This document shows positions 42,487-52,297 of a stretch of 64,000 nt of DNA, in pieces (positions within the stretch are counted from its first letter, which is position 1; each line of letters begins with the position of its first letter). A model generated the notes under the pieces. That model saw only the letters and a program-made list of their open reading frames with translations, was not told the origin of the DNA and searched no databases. Both the position numbers and the translations under genes were made by a program. The stretch is from Streptomyces xiaopingdaonensis (lineage in GTDB: Bacteria; Actinomycetota; Actinomycetes; Streptomycetales; Streptomycetaceae): contig NZ_AJTQ01000370.1 of the NCBI RefSeq assembly GCF_000262345.1, positions 18,751-82,750 of the forward strand, written 5' to 3'.

Positions 42487-45045
42487 TCATCGCTCCCCCC
42501 GCTCGGCCACCACCGACGGCCGGCCCTCCGCACCGGTGACCGCCAACGCGCCCTGGGTGTCCGTGCGGGCCACGACGGCGCCGAGCTCCGCGAGCGCCCG
42601 GAGGGTCTCGGGCGCCGGGTGGCCGTAGGTGTTGTCGGAACCGGCGCTGACCAGGGCGGCGCGGGGGCGGATGCGGTCGAGCAGGGCGGCCTCCTGGTAG
42701 CGCGAGCCGTGATGGGCGACCTTGAGGACGTCGACTCGCGGGAGGTCCGGGTGCTCGGTCAACAGACGGCGCTGGGCCGCGGGTTCGAGGTCCCCGGGCA
42801 GCAGGAGGCTCAGCCCGCGCGTGCGGGCGAGGAGCGTGACGCTGGCGTCGTTCGGCCCCGAGGGAGCGGGCGCCGCCCCTTGCGCGGGCGTCGGCCAGAG
42901 CACCTCCCACGACAGGTCCGCGACTCGGCGCCGTTCGCCCGCGGTGCTCACCTCCAACGGGACACCGGCGTCGGCGGCGGTACGCCGGACCGCGGCCGCC
43001 TGGCCCGGGGGATCGGCGAACGGAGAGGTATGGACGGCGCGGACTGCACGGCCGCGGAGGACGCCGGAGAGCCCGGAGACGTGGTCGGCGTGGAAGTGCG
43101 TGAGGAAGAGCGCGGGGACCGCGGTGACCCCGAGCGCCCGGAGGCACTCGTCGGCAGCTTCCGCGTCCGGGCCCGCATCGACGACGACTGCCTCGCCCGG
43201 GCGCCCGGTGGCGAGCGCGAGGGCGTCGCCCTGGCCGACGTCGCAGACGGCGAGCGCCCAGCCGGCCGGCGGCCACCCCGTGAGCGGCCCGACGAGAGGG
43301 GCAGGACGCGTCAGCGCCAGCACGAGGACCCCCGCGCCGAGGGCGCACGCCCAGCGCCGCCGCAGCACCGGCACTCTGCCGACGAGGAGGCACAGCAGGA
43401 GAGTTGCCGCTGCGAGAAGGAGCGCGCCCGCCCAGCTCCCGGGCCAGTCGATCTCGGCACCCGGAAGTGAGGCCCCGGCACGGGCGATCACGGCGATCGC
43501 CTCGGTCGGCCAACTGGCGAGCCACGCACATGTCTCGGCGACAGACGGGAGCAGCGGAGCGAACGCAAGCGTCGCGAACCCGAGCACAGTGGCGGGCGCC
43601 ACCGCGAACTCGGCGAGCAGGTTGCACGGGACGGCCACGAGACTGAGGTGTGCGGCGAGCACCGCAACCACCGGGGCGCACGCGAGCTGCGCCGCAGCGG
43701 AGGCGGCGAGCGCTTCGGCGAGGCGGTGCGGAACGCCTCGCCTGTGCAGGGCGGCGCTCCAGCCGGGCGCGACCGTGAGGAGGGAGGCCGTTGCGAGGAC
43801 CGAGAGGAGGAAGCCGAAGTCCCGGGCCAGCCAGGGGTCGTAGAGCACGAGCAGGAGGACTGCGGCGGCGAGCGCCGGCAGCAGCGACCTGCGGCGCCCC
43901 GTGGCGATGGCGAGCACGGCGACGAGTCCGCACGCGGCGGCGCGCAGCACGCTCGGATCGGGTCGGCAGACGACGACGAACCCGAGCGTCAGCAGCCCCG
44001 CGCACCCGGCCGTCTGCCGCAGCGAAATACCGAACTGCGGTGCGAGACCGCCGCGTTCGGCGGTGCCCGCCGAGGACGGCCTGCCGATCAGCAGCACCAG
44101 CATCACCGTGAGGTTCGAGCCGCTGACGGCGAGGAGGTGTGTCATGTCCGTGGTGCGAAAGTCCTCTTCGAGCGCCGGATCGAGCCGGGACGTATCGCCC
44201 ACGACGAGCCCCGGCAACAATCCGCGGGCGTCTCCGTCCAGGCCGGAACTCGCCTCGCGGAGCCCCGTGCGCAGGTGCCCGGCGGCCCGCTGCACCGCGC
44301 TGGGTTCGCGCACGACTTGCGGCGCGCCGGGGCGCACCCGAAGGACGGCGGCGAGGTCCCTGCCTCCTTTGCCGTCGGATTGGGCCGGCACCGCCTCCGC
44401 GTGGACGCGGACGCCGGTGGACGGAAGCACGCTCAGCCATGCCGCGTCCGCTCCGCGTGCCTGTTCGCCCCGCGCGTTGGCGCCGTCCTCCGCGTCGACC
44501 CGCTCTCGTGCGACCACCAGAAGGACAGGGGAGCGCACGGAGGTGGCCGATGAGCCGCGCCCTTCGACGCGCCGCACCTCCGCGGGGACGACGAGGAAAC
44601 CCGAAGTCTCCTCCGCTCCGCGGACTTTGGGTTCGGTGGCCCTCGGGTCGGCCGTCACCGTCGCCTCGACGGTGACACGTGCGTGCCGCTCCGCCAGTTC
44701 CGGCAGCGGGCCTCTGTGGAGATCGGCCGCGTGGAGCCAGGCGCCGGTGCCGGCCGCGGCGGCTGCGAGCCCCGCCATCGCCGTGCCGACGAGCAGCCCG
44801 CGCCTGCGTCCGAGCGCCGCCGCGCCCAGCAGCAGGACAGCGCCGACCGCCGCTGCACACGCCCCGGCCACCACCCAACTCCCCGGCGCCGCCAGGCCCA
44901 CGGCGGCAGCGGCCCACGCGCACAGCGCCGGCGGCACCAACCGGTAGTCGGGCGGCCCCTCCTCCCTCGGATCGGAGTCACCGAGCGGGTTCGCTGCCGC
45001 CGCGTGCGCCTGCGCCCGCTCGCGCGGCGGCCGAACTGCGGCCAT
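42487..45045 (-). CDS. comEC: ComEC/Rec2 family DNA-uptake channel
   Basis: 852 residues. After ~60 residues come hydrophobic segments and an OB-like extracellular part, then the competence domain with LLAVSGSNLTVMLVLLIG near residue 310, and a C-terminal metallo-beta-lactamase-like domain (FLTHFHADHVSGLSGVL, LKVAHHGSRYQE) whose metal motif HxHxDH looks intact. In naturally competent bacteria ComEC passes single-stranded DNA across the membrane; its role in Streptomyces is unclear. ATG 45045 has GGAGGAG ahead. A GTG at 45336 overlapping the comEA stop would add 97 Cys/Arg-rich residues and seems less likely. Confidence 0.9.
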   Translation of the reverse strand: MAAVRPPRERAQAHAAAANPLGDSDPREEGPPDYRLVPPALCAWAAAAVGLAAPGSWVVAGACAAAVGAVLLLGAAALGRRRGLLVGTAMAGLAAAAAGTGAWLHAADLHRGPLPELAERHARVTVEATVTADPRATEPKVRGAEETSGFLVVPAEVRRVEGRGSSATSVRSPVLLVVARERVDAEDGANARGEQARGADAAWLSVLPSTGVRVHAEAVPAQSDGKGGRDLAAVLRVRPGAPQVVREPSAVQRAAGHLRTGLREASSGLDGDARGLLPGLVVGDTSRLDPALEEDFRTTDMTHLLAVSGSNLTVMLVLLIGRPSSAGTAERGGLAPQFGISLRQTAGCAGLLTLGFVVVCRPDPSVLRAAACGLVAVLAIATGRRRSLLPALAAAVLLLVLYDPWLARDFGFLLSVLATASLLTVAPGWSAALHRRGVPHRLAEALAASAAAQLACAPVVAVLAAHLSLVAVPCNLLAEFAVAPATVLGFATLAFAPLLPSVAETCAWLASWPTEAIAVIARAGASLPGAEIDWPGSWAGALLLAAATLLLCLLVGRVPVLRRRWACALGAGVLVLALTRPAPLVGPLTGWPPAGWALAVCDVGQGDALALATGRPGEAVVVDAGPDAEAADECLRALGVTAVPALFLTHFHADHVSGLSGVLRGRAVRAVHTSPFADPPGQAAAVRRTAADAGVPLEVSTAGERRRVADLSWEVLWPTPAQGAAPAPSGPNDASVTLLARTRGLSLLLPGDLEPAAQRRLLTEHPDLPRVDVLKVAHHGSRYQEAALLDRIRPRAALVSAGSDNTYGHPAPETLRALAELGAVVARTDTQGALAVTGAEGRPSVVAERGER

Positions 45046-45332
45046 GACTCCTCCGCTTCGGGACTCGACAGGCGAGAGAGGACAAGGTTGACCACGGACT
45101 CGGCGCCCCCGGCACACTGGTGGACCGCGTACGGACGGCGCGGCGCACCGGAACGGGGTCCTGACCGACGGGCCGAACGCGCTCGACTGCGCGACGCAGC
45201 GGCGCCCTTCGCCGATGCGGCCCCTCGCTCGGGTGCGGGGCTCCGCAGGGAGCGAAAGCGGCGAGCTGACCGGTGGGCTCGGTCTTCGGCGCAGGTGAAG
45301 CTCCTGCCGAGCGGCAGACCTCGCCGGGGTGG

Positions 45333-47174
45333 TCACGGCACGACCTTGGGCTGGATGTCGGCGAAACGGCGCTCACCGATGCCGCTGACCTCCTGGAGCT
45401 GTTCGACGGATGCGAAACCGCCTTGCTGCTCGCGGTAGTCGAGGATGCGCTGCGCGAGCGCAGGCCCGATCCCGGGAAGGGTTTCCAACTGCTCCGCGGT
45501 CGCCGAGCCGAGGCTGATCGGTGCGCCCGGTGCGCCGCCCGGGGCGGCTCCGTGCCCCGACGCGGCCCCGGACGGCTCGGCCCCTGGCTGGGCCTGCGGC
45601 GGCCCTCCGGCGACGATCTGCTCACCGTCGACGAGTGGGCGAGCTCTGTTGAGCCCTTCCGTCTCGGCCCCCGGGGTGAGACCTCCGGCGGCTTTGAGTG
45701 CGTCCTCGACGCGCGATCCCGTGGGCAGCGTCCGCAGACCCGGCTTTTTGACGTCGCCCGCGACATCGACGGTCACCTCGCCGCCGGCGGCGGAGGACGA
45801 GCCGCCCTTGGGCCCACCGACGGCTCCTGTCGTCGGTGCGGAGCCGGGTGACGCGCTCGGAGTGCCGTCGCCCGGTTCCTCGGGCATCCGGCTCGGCGCA
45901 GCGACCGGTTGCGGCCGTCCCGACCAGAAGTGGTGGACGGCGAAGCCCACCGCGACGAGCAGCACTACCGCCACCGCGACGACCGTCTTCACCTCCATCC
46001 CGCACCGGACCCGCAGCCACAGGGAGAGCCGCCGAAGACCGGCGGGCGCCGGCAGTGTCACCGTCTGCGCCGCCTCGGACTCAGCCAGGAGGCGTGGCAC
46101 GCCCCCGGGCGGCCGGGAGTTGCCCGGCTCTTTCCTGCCGGAGCCGCCCTCGCCGGGGCTGCCACCTCCATGTGGACTGCCCCTCTGCGCTGCCGGGTTG
46201 CTGCGCACCTCTGCCGCCGCGGAGACCTCCCGGGAGACGTTTCGGCGAGCGCCCGGACCGACATGAGCCCGGCCCGCGCCTCCTCGATGAGCGGCCTCTT
46301 CCGCCTGACGCGCGCCCTCGGCCGCGGCGTTCCGCGCCTTGCTGCGACGAACGGCGGCGCGTGCGGCGGCGACCGCCTCATGACGCCGCTGCTCGGGCGA
46401 GAGCCACCGCTCCCCGCCCTCCTCCTCGGGGTGCGACTGCGGCTCCTCCTCCCCCACAGGGCTTTCCCCGTCGAGTGGCCGGTGCTCGTCCCGTCCGTGC
46501 CCGTCGGCGTCAATCTCGATCGGCACACGTCGACTTGGCGCCGTCGCCCCGGCGACACCGTGCCGAAAACCGACACCCTCTCCCGGGCCCTCACCGGACC
46601 CCTTCGATGTCCCCCGCTTGCTGAAGAGCCCGGCCGAAACGCCGTCAGCAATCCGCGCCCGCGAGCCCTCGACGTCCCGAGTCGGGGCCGCGTGAACCGC
46701 CAAACGCCCGCCCTCTGCAGATGCGAGCCCCGCAGGAGGAACAGGCGTCAACTCCCCGACGGCAGAAGAGACCCGACGCCGCACCCACCGGACGCCGCGC
46801 AGCGCGGCCAGTCCGTCGAGCAACGAGTCCGCCTCACACGGAGGCAGACCGCGAGCGCCCATCGCCTCACCGGATACCGCCCTCCCCCTACGGCCCTCAC
46901 CACCGGACGCCGAGGAGCTCCCGACCCCGCCCCGCGGTGCTACGGCGCGCGCAGATCCCCCGCCCGACACGACAACACCCGACACCGCGGTATCCACGGA
47001 AGCATCGGACGACCCGACGCCCCCCGACGACCCGCCACCTCCGGACGCATCCCCAAATCCCCCTCGCAGCCCGTCACTCGCACCGCTGCTCAAACCCTCA
47101 CGGGCACCCGACGCCTCACCGCCCTCAGCCGTCCCCAACGCGCCGGACCGATCCGCTGGTTGAGACGACACCAC
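45333..47174 (-). CDS. comEA: ComEA-like DNA-binding protein (start uncertain)
   Basis: The supported part is the last ~230 residues: a transmembrane segment (VKTVVAVAVVLLVAVGFAVH), an SLBB domain (VTVDVAGDVKKPGLRTLPTGSRVEDALKAAGG in short blocks), a Pro/Gly linker and two helix-hairpin-helix motifs (SATAEQLETLPGIGPALAQRIL, VEQLQEVSGIGERRFADI) that bind DNA. The preceding ~380 residues, from GTG 47174, are low-complexity, Gly/Ser/Arg/Glu-rich and unlike known relatives, whose N-termini are short. Another frame upstream (from ATG 47480) looks like a typical Arg-rich ComEA start, so a frame change or wrong start is possible. Upstream of comEC on the same strand. Confidence 0.75.
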   Translation of the reverse strand: MVSSQPADRSGALGTAEGGEASGAREGLSSGASDGLRGGFGDASGGGGSSGGVGSSDASVDTAVSGVVVSGGGSARAVAPRGGVGSSSASGGEGRRGRAVSGEAMGARGLPPCEADSLLDGLAALRGVRWVRRRVSSAVGELTPVPPAGLASAEGGRLAVHAAPTRDVEGSRARIADGVSAGLFSKRGTSKGSGEGPGEGVGFRHGVAGATAPSRRVPIEIDADGHGRDEHRPLDGESPVGEEEPQSHPEEEGGERWLSPEQRRHEAVAAARAAVRRSKARNAAAEGARQAEEAAHRGGAGRAHVGPGARRNVSREVSAAAEVRSNPAAQRGSPHGGGSPGEGGSGRKEPGNSRPPGGVPRLLAESEAAQTVTLPAPAGLRRLSLWLRVRCGMEVKTVVAVAVVLLVAVGFAVHHFWSGRPQPVAAPSRMPEEPGDGTPSASPGSAPTTGAVGGPKGGSSSAAGGEVTVDVAGDVKKPGLRTLPTGSRVEDALKAAGGLTPGAETEGLNRARPLVDGEQIVAGGPPQAQPGAEPSGAASGHGAAPGGAPGAPISLGSATAEQLETLPGIGPALAQRILDYREQQGGFASVEQLQEVSGIGERRFADIQPKVVP

Positions 47175-47592
47175 CTCCCCCGAGCCCCCACCGGACTCAC
47201 CGGCCCTCGACGCCGCACCCGACCCGCCGGCGTCCGGCGACTCACCAGCCGCCCACGCGGATCCACCCCGGCAGCGAACAGCGCCCCCGCACGCCGCCCC
47301 ATCTCCGGTGCCGGTTCGGACGTGCGCTTCCGCCTCCGTTCAGCACGCAGGGCGGCGACCCCGCTCTCAACGGAACGGTCGGGATCTGCGGAACGGTCGC
47401 GAGAGGTGTCGCGCACCCGGGCTCGTTGCAGAGCGTGCGGGCGGCGGGGTCGATGACGGCGGTGATGTGTCCTGGAGTTCATGCCGACAGACGCTAAAGA
47501 CGCCGCGACAGAAAAGTGGATCTTGCTCTGTTTCTGTGGAAAACCCGCGAGTTGGGGAGAACTCACTCATCCTCGAGAGTGAAAAACCGCGC

Positions 47593-48438
47593 TCACTTCG
47601 GCGCGACGACCACACCGACGAGCCCGGGCCCCGTGTGCGCCCCGATCACCGCGCCCACCTCGCTGACGTGCATCTCCCCCACACCCGGCACCCGTTCGGC
47701 GAGGCTCTCCGCGAGCCGCTCGGCACGCTCCGGTGCGGCGAGGTGGTGCACCGCCAGGTCGACGCTCCCCGCTCCGGCAGCCTCCAGGGCGATCTCCTCA
47801 AGACGAAGGAGCCCCTTCCCGGCCGTCCTGACCTTCTCCAGGAGCCCGATTCCACCCTCGCTCAGCCGCAGCAGCGGCTTGACCGCGAGAGCCGAGCCGA
47901 GCAGCGCCTGCGCAGCACCGATCCGCCCTCCCCTGCGCAGGTAGTCGAGGGTGTCGACGTAGAAGTACGCCTGCGTCCGCTCCGCCTGCTTCCGCGCCGC
48001 TGCCACTGCCTCTTCCGCGCCCGCGCCCGACTCGGCGGCGTCGGCAGCCGCGAGCGCGCAGAAGCCGAGCGCCATCGCCACGCCCCCCGTGTCGACGACG
48101 TGGACCGGCAGGGGCGCCTCCCTGCCTGCGACGACCGCCGCATCGTAGGTACCGGAGAACTCGGCCGAGAGGTGGAGCGAGACGACGCCCTCCGCACCGG
48201 CCTCGGCCGCCTCCCGGTAGACGGCGGCGAACTGCTCGGGCCCCGGCCGCGACGTCGTGACGGGTCGGTGCTCCTTGAGCGCGGCGGCGAGCGCGGGCGC
48301 CGAGATCTCCGTGCCCTCCTCCAGTACCTCGCCGTCGACGACGACCATCAGCGGGACGGCACGGATACGGTGCCGGAGCAGCGCCTCCGTCGGTAGATAG
48401 GCCGTGGAGTCCGTGACGATCGCGACATGGCGGGACAT
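47593..48438 (-). CDS. DegV family fatty-acid-binding protein
   Basis: 281 residues. VAIVTDSTAYLPTEAL is the DegV start, TSRPGPEQFAAVY the lipid-binding loop and LSAEFSGTYDAAVVA the second. YVDTLDYLRRGGRIGAAQALLGSALAVKPLL (in short blocks) is the hallmark central region. Such proteins bind a fatty acid; the FakB type works with the kinase FakA, which is not visible in this window. Confidence 0.93.
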   Translation of the reverse strand: MSRHVAIVTDSTAYLPTEALLRHRIRAVPLMVVVDGEVLEEGTEISAPALAAALKEHRPVTTSRPGPEQFAAVYREAAEAGAEGVVSLHLSAEFSGTYDAAVVAGREAPLPVHVVDTGGVAMALGFCALAAADAAESGAGAEEAVAAARKQAERTQAYFYVDTLDYLRRGGRIGAAQALLGSALAVKPLLRLSEGGIGLLEKVRTAGKGLLRLEEIALEAAGAGSVDLAVHHLAAPERAERLAESLAERVPGVGEMHVSEVGAVIGAHTGPGLVGVVVAPK

Positions 48439-48534
48439 GCGCCCGAGGCTATCTGCCCGGACCGCCGAGCAGCGCCCCGGCCCGGACGCCGAACCGCCGA
48501 CGAGCAGCAGGAAGAGCAGCGCAGGACCCGCGTC

Positions 48535-49197
48535 CTACTTCCGCTGCCAGCGCCGCCGGCCGTCCCCGGGAAGCCCGCGGTGCTCGCCGCCTTCCGGCAG
48601 TTCGCTCTCCTCCGGACGGCTCTGCCCGGTGCCCTGCTCCCAATGCCGGAGCGCGCCGGACTCCATCTCGATCTGCGAGTGGAGGGAGTCGAGCCCCTCG
48701 GCGTCGAACCGCTGGGCGCGGTCCGCCGCCGCGCTGCGGAGCGACTCGGCGGACCGGACGACCCGCTCGGCCCTCGCCTGGACCTCCGGCAGCCGTTCGG
48801 CGACGCGGGCCCTGCTCGCGCCGTCGGCCAACATCTGCAGCTCGCCGTCGAGTTGACGCGCATGCGAGTGGAGCCGGTCGAGGAGGCCGAGCGACTCCCG
48901 CAGTCCAGGGTCACGCGCAACGCTCGCCTCGAGGTACCTGCGAGTCCCGTCGATCGAGGAGCGGAGCTCCAGGCGGACCCGCGCCACCTGTCCGACGGCA
49001 CCCGGCTGCGCCGCCTTCGCCTTCAGCCCGGCTTCCTCGACCCCGCGCCGCAACTGCACACCCGTACGCTCCACGCCCCTGCTCACCGCCCGCGCGACCC
49101 GGAACGCCACCACACCCCCGACGACGACGCACGAGACGAAGAGCAGCACCAGGACCGTCACGACCAACTCCACCTGCTTCTCCGTCCGTACGCGCAC
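48535..49197 (-). CDS. Single-pass membrane protein with coiled coil
   Basis: 220 residues. One membrane segment (VELVVTVLVLLFVSCVVVGGVVAF, about residues 9-32) is followed by a mostly helical, heptad-like cytoplasmic region to about residue 190 and a Glu/Gly-rich end. No enzyme motif. GTG 49197 is the most upstream in-frame start. It lies between degV and leuS on the same strand and is conserved in position in Streptomyces; function unknown. Confidence 0.75.
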   Translation of the reverse strand: MRVRTEKQVELVVTVLVLLFVSCVVVGGVVAFRVARAVSRGVERTGVQLRRGVEEAGLKAKAAQPGAVGQVARVRLELRSSIDGTRRYLEASVARDPGLRESLGLLDRLHSHARQLDGELQMLADGASRARVAERLPEVQARAERVVRSAESLRSAAADRAQRFDAEGLDSLHSQIEMESGALRHWEQGTGQSRPEESELPEGGEHRGLPGDGRRRWQRK

Positions 49198-49284
49198 AGC
49201 GACACCCTCCAGCGTAAGCGGAGAGCCAGGCGTTCAGGACGGGTTCGAACCCGGAACCGCCCCGAGGCGGCCCGGAGGGGAAGC

Positions 49285-49309
49285 TTCCGAGGGGCCGGGC
49301 CCCTCGGAA
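49285..49309 (-). terminator. Terminator downstream of leuS
   Basis: An 11-bp stem TTCCGAGGGGC / GCCCCTCGGAA with a 3-base loop, six bases beyond the leuS stop. Confidence 0.7.
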
Positions 49310-49314
49310 CCAGC

Positions 49315-52188
49315 TCAGGCAGGCACGATGTTGACGAGCTTCGGCGCCTTGACGATCACCTTGCGCACGTCGGCGCCGTCCAGCGCCGAGACGATCGCAG
49401 GTTCGGCGAGCGCCTGCTCCCGCAGCTCCTCCTCGCCGATCGAGGGCGGCACCTCCAGCCGCGCACGCACCTTGCCCTTGACCTGCACGACGCAGGTGAC
49501 GGCCTCGTCCACGAGGTACGCGGGGTCGGCCGCGGGGAAGTCGTGATGGACGACCGACTCCTCGTGCCCGAGCCTCCGCCACAGCTCCTCCGCGACGTGC
49601 GGCGCCAGCGGCGCGACGAGCAGCACCATCGTCTCGGCGACCGACCGCGGCACGCCACGCACCTTGGTGACGTGGTTGTTGAGCTCCGTCAGCTTGGCGA
49701 TCGCCGTGTTGAAGCGCATCGCCTCCATGTCCTGGGCGAAGCCGTCGACCGCCTTGTGGAGCACGCGCAGCGTCTCCTCGTCGGGCTCGGACTCGACGAC
49801 GGAGACCTCCCCCGTCTCCTCGTCGACGACGTTCCGCCACAGCCGCTGGAGCAGCCTGTACTGCCCGACGACGGCACGGGTGTCCCACGGACGCGAGACG
49901 TCGAGCGGCCCCATCGCCATCTCGTAGAGCCGCAGTGTGTCGGCGCCGTACTCGGCGACGATCTCGTCGGGCGTGACGGCGTTCTTCAGCGACTTGCCCA
50001 TCTTGCCGAGGAGCCGCGTCACCTTCTCGCCCTGGTAGTAGTAACCGTCCGCGCGCTCCTCGACCTCGGCCGCCGGCACGGCGATGCCACGTGCGTCGCG
50101 GTAGACGTACGCCTGGATCATGCCCTGGTTGTACAGCTTGTGGAACGGCTCGGCCGAGGAGATGTGGCCCAGGTCGTAGAGGACCTTCGACCAGAAGCGG
50201 GCGTAGAGCAGGTGCAGCACCGCGTGCTCGGCGCCGCCGACGTAGAGGTCGACGCCGCCGGTCGACCGGCCCTTGCGCGGGCCCATCCAGTACCGCTCGA
50301 CCTCCGGGTCGACGGGGGCCCGGGTGTTGTGCGGGTCGAGGTAGCGCAGCTCGTACCAGCAGGAGCCGGCCCAGTTGGGCATGGTGTTGGTCTCGCGGCG
50401 GAACCTGCGCGGGCCCTTCCCGTCCCCCAGGTCGAGGGTGACGTTGACCCACTCCTCGTTGCGGGAGAGCGGGGTCTCCGGCTGCGCCTCGAAGTCGTCC
50501 GGGTCGAAGGTGCGCGGAGAGTAGTCGTCCACCTCGGGCAGTTCGAGCGGCAGCATCGACTCGGGCAGCGGGTGCGCGACGCCCTGCTCGTCGTAGACGA
50601 TCGGGAAGGGCTCGCCCCAGTACCGCTGGCGGCTGAAGAGCCAGTCGCGCAGACGGTAGTTGACGGTCCCCGCGCCGACCCCGCGCTCCTGGAGCCACTC
50701 GGTGATCCGGTGCTTCGCCTCCGCGACCTGGAGGCCGTCGAGCGAGACCTCCTCCGAGGAGGAGTTGACGATCTTCGCGTCGTAGGAGACGAAGGCGTCC
50801 TCCCACTCCTCGGGTGAGAGCCCGCGGCCGTCGGACGGCTCGACGACGCAGCGCATCGGGAGCTCGAAGACGCGGGCGAACTCGAAGTCGCGGTGGTCGT
50901 GCGCCGGGACGGCCATGACGGCGCCCGTGCCGTACCCGAGCAGCACGTAGTCGGCGACGAAGACCGGGATCGGCTGCCCCGTCACGGGGTTGTGCGCGAA
51001 GGCGCCGGTGAAGACGCCGGTCTTCTCCTTCGCCTCCGTCTGCCGTTCCAGCTCGGACTTGGCCTCGGTCTGCGCGCGGTACGCCGCGATCGCCTCGCGG
51101 GGGGTCGCGTGGCCACCCGTCCAGGCCCGGTGCGTCCCCTCGGGCCAGTTCTCCGACGCGATGCGGTCGACGAGCGGGTGCTCGGGCGCCAGCACCATGT
51201 ACGTGGCGCCGAAGAGGGTGTCCTGGCGCGTCGAGAAGACCTCGATCCGCTCCTCGCCGACGGCGAACTCGATGCGGGCGCCCTCGCTGCGGCCGATCCA
51301 GTTGCGCTGCTGGAGCTTGATCGCCTCGGGCCAGTCGAGGGTGTCCAGGTCGTCGATGAGGCGGTCCGCGTACGCGGTGATGCGCATGTTCCACTGCCGC
51401 AGATTCGCCTTGAAGACCGGGAAGTTGCCGCGCTCGGAGCGGCCGTCGGCCGTCACCTCCTCGTTGGCGAGGACGGTGCCGAGGCCCGGGCTCCAGTTGA
51501 CGGGCGCGTCGGAGGCGTAGGCGAGGCGGTACTCGCTGAGCACCTCGGCGCGCTGCGGCTCGGTGAGGTCCGCCCAGGGGCCGAAGTCACCGGGGGTGTC
51601 GCGGGTGCCCGACTCGAACTGCGCGACCAGCTCCGAGATCGGGCGTGCGCGCTGCGCCCCGGTGTCGTACCAGGAGTTGAAGATCTGGAGGAAGATCCAC
51701 TGCGTCCACTTGTAGTACTCGGGGTCGATCGTGGCGAAGGACCTGCGGGCGTCGTGTCCCAGGCCGAGTTGGCGCAGCTGGCTCTGCATCTGCGCCATGT
51801 TCGCCTCGGTGGAGTGCCTGGGGTGCGTGCCCGTCTGCACCGCGTACTGCTCGGCGGGCAGGCCGAACGCGTCGAAGCCGAGCGTGTGCAGGACGTTGTG
51901 TCCGGTCATCCGCTGGTAGCGGGCGTAGACGTCGGTGGCGATGTACCCCAGCGGGTGGCCGACGTGCAGGCCGGCGCCCGAGGGGTACGGGAACATGTCC
52001 ATGATGAACTTCTTCGGCTTCGCCGTCTCCCGGGGATCGCCGCCGAGGTCGCCGTCGCCCGGGTTGGGGGCCTCGTAGGTGCCGTGCTTCTCCCAGAAGT
52101 CCTGCCAGCGTGCCTCGATGTCGGCGGCGAGTGCCGCCGTGTAGCGATGGGGGGCCGCTGCGGGTGCGGCGTTCGTCTGCTCGCTCAT
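49315..52188 (-). CDS. leuS: Leucyl-tRNA synthetase
   Basis: 957 residues of class I synthetase. MFPYPSGAGLHVGHPLGY has the HIGH motif (HVGH), and LLGKMGKSLKNAVTPDE is the KMSKS loop. The editing (CP1) domain lies around residues 330-530 with TVFGATYMVLAPEHP-type and TGTGAVMAVPAHD-type blocks. It is longer than the E. coli enzyme by an N-terminal stretch and by insertions near residue 100-130 and 210. ATG 52188 is preceded by GAGGA. It is controlled by a Leu leader peptide and terminator just upstream. Confidence 0.97.
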   Translation of the reverse strand: MSEQTNAAPAAAPHRYTAALAADIEARWQDFWEKHGTYEAPNPGDGDLGGDPRETAKPKKFIMDMFPYPSGAGLHVGHPLGYIATDVYARYQRMTGHNVLHTLGFDAFGLPAEQYAVQTGTHPRHSTEANMAQMQSQLRQLGLGHDARRSFATIDPEYYKWTQWIFLQIFNSWYDTGAQRARPISELVAQFESGTRDTPGDFGPWADLTEPQRAEVLSEYRLAYASDAPVNWSPGLGTVLANEEVTADGRSERGNFPVFKANLRQWNMRITAYADRLIDDLDTLDWPEAIKLQQRNWIGRSEGARIEFAVGEERIEVFSTRQDTLFGATYMVLAPEHPLVDRIASENWPEGTHRAWTGGHATPREAIAAYRAQTEAKSELERQTEAKEKTGVFTGAFAHNPVTGQPIPVFVADYVLLGYGTGAVMAVPAHDHRDFEFARVFELPMRCVVEPSDGRGLSPEEWEDAFVSYDAKIVNSSSEEVSLDGLQVAEAKHRITEWLQERGVGAGTVNYRLRDWLFSRQRYWGEPFPIVYDEQGVAHPLPESMLPLELPEVDDYSPRTFDPDDFEAQPETPLSRNEEWVNVTLDLGDGKGPRRFRRETNTMPNWAGSCWYELRYLDPHNTRAPVDPEVERYWMGPRKGRSTGGVDLYVGGAEHAVLHLLYARFWSKVLYDLGHISSAEPFHKLYNQGMIQAYVYRDARGIAVPAAEVEERADGYYYQGEKVTRLLGKMGKSLKNAVTPDEIVAEYGADTLRLYEMAMGPLDVSRPWDTRAVVGQYRLLQRLWRNVVDEETGEVSVVESEPDEETLRVLHKAVDGFAQDMEAMRFNTAIAKLTELNNHVTKVRGVPRSVAETMVLLVAPLAPHVAEELWRRLGHEESVVHHDFPAADPAYLVDEAVTCVVQVKGKVRARLEVPPSIGEEELREQALAEPAIVSALDGADVRKVIVKAPKLVNIVPA

Positions 52189-52230
52189 CGTCCTCAAAGC
52201 TCCATCGGTCGTCATCTGCCTAGGTCGAGA

Positions 52231-52258
52231 AATGAAAAATCCCCTCGCACAGGAGGGG
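52231..52258 (-). terminator. leuS attenuator terminator
   Basis: On the leuS strand, CCCCTC-ctgtgc-GAGGGG is followed by ATTTTTCATTTC, a proper rho-independent terminator, unusual in this GC-rich genome. It lies between a Leu leader peptide and leuS, 43 bases before the start codon, so it would block leuS unless antitermination occurs. A second stem (52261-52267 with 52301-52307, enclosing a 52273-52291 hairpin) overlaps the leader end. Confidence 0.75.
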
Positions 52259-52297
52259 AAGCCGCGCGGACTCCGGGCCTCGGGAGCCCGGACATGG

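Noticed and set aside
45046..45336. comEC starting at GTG 45336, coupled to the comEA stop.
   Set aside because: The extra 97 residues are Arg/Cys/Pro-rich and unlike ComEC; ATG 45045 has a strong GGAGGAG site. The alternative is kept in the annotation text.
49240..49253. CGGGTTCGAACCCG looks like a tRNA T-arm and could be a tRNA or an attachment site.
   Set aside because: No acceptor, D or anticodon arms can be built around it on either strand and there are no integrase genes or flanking repeats.
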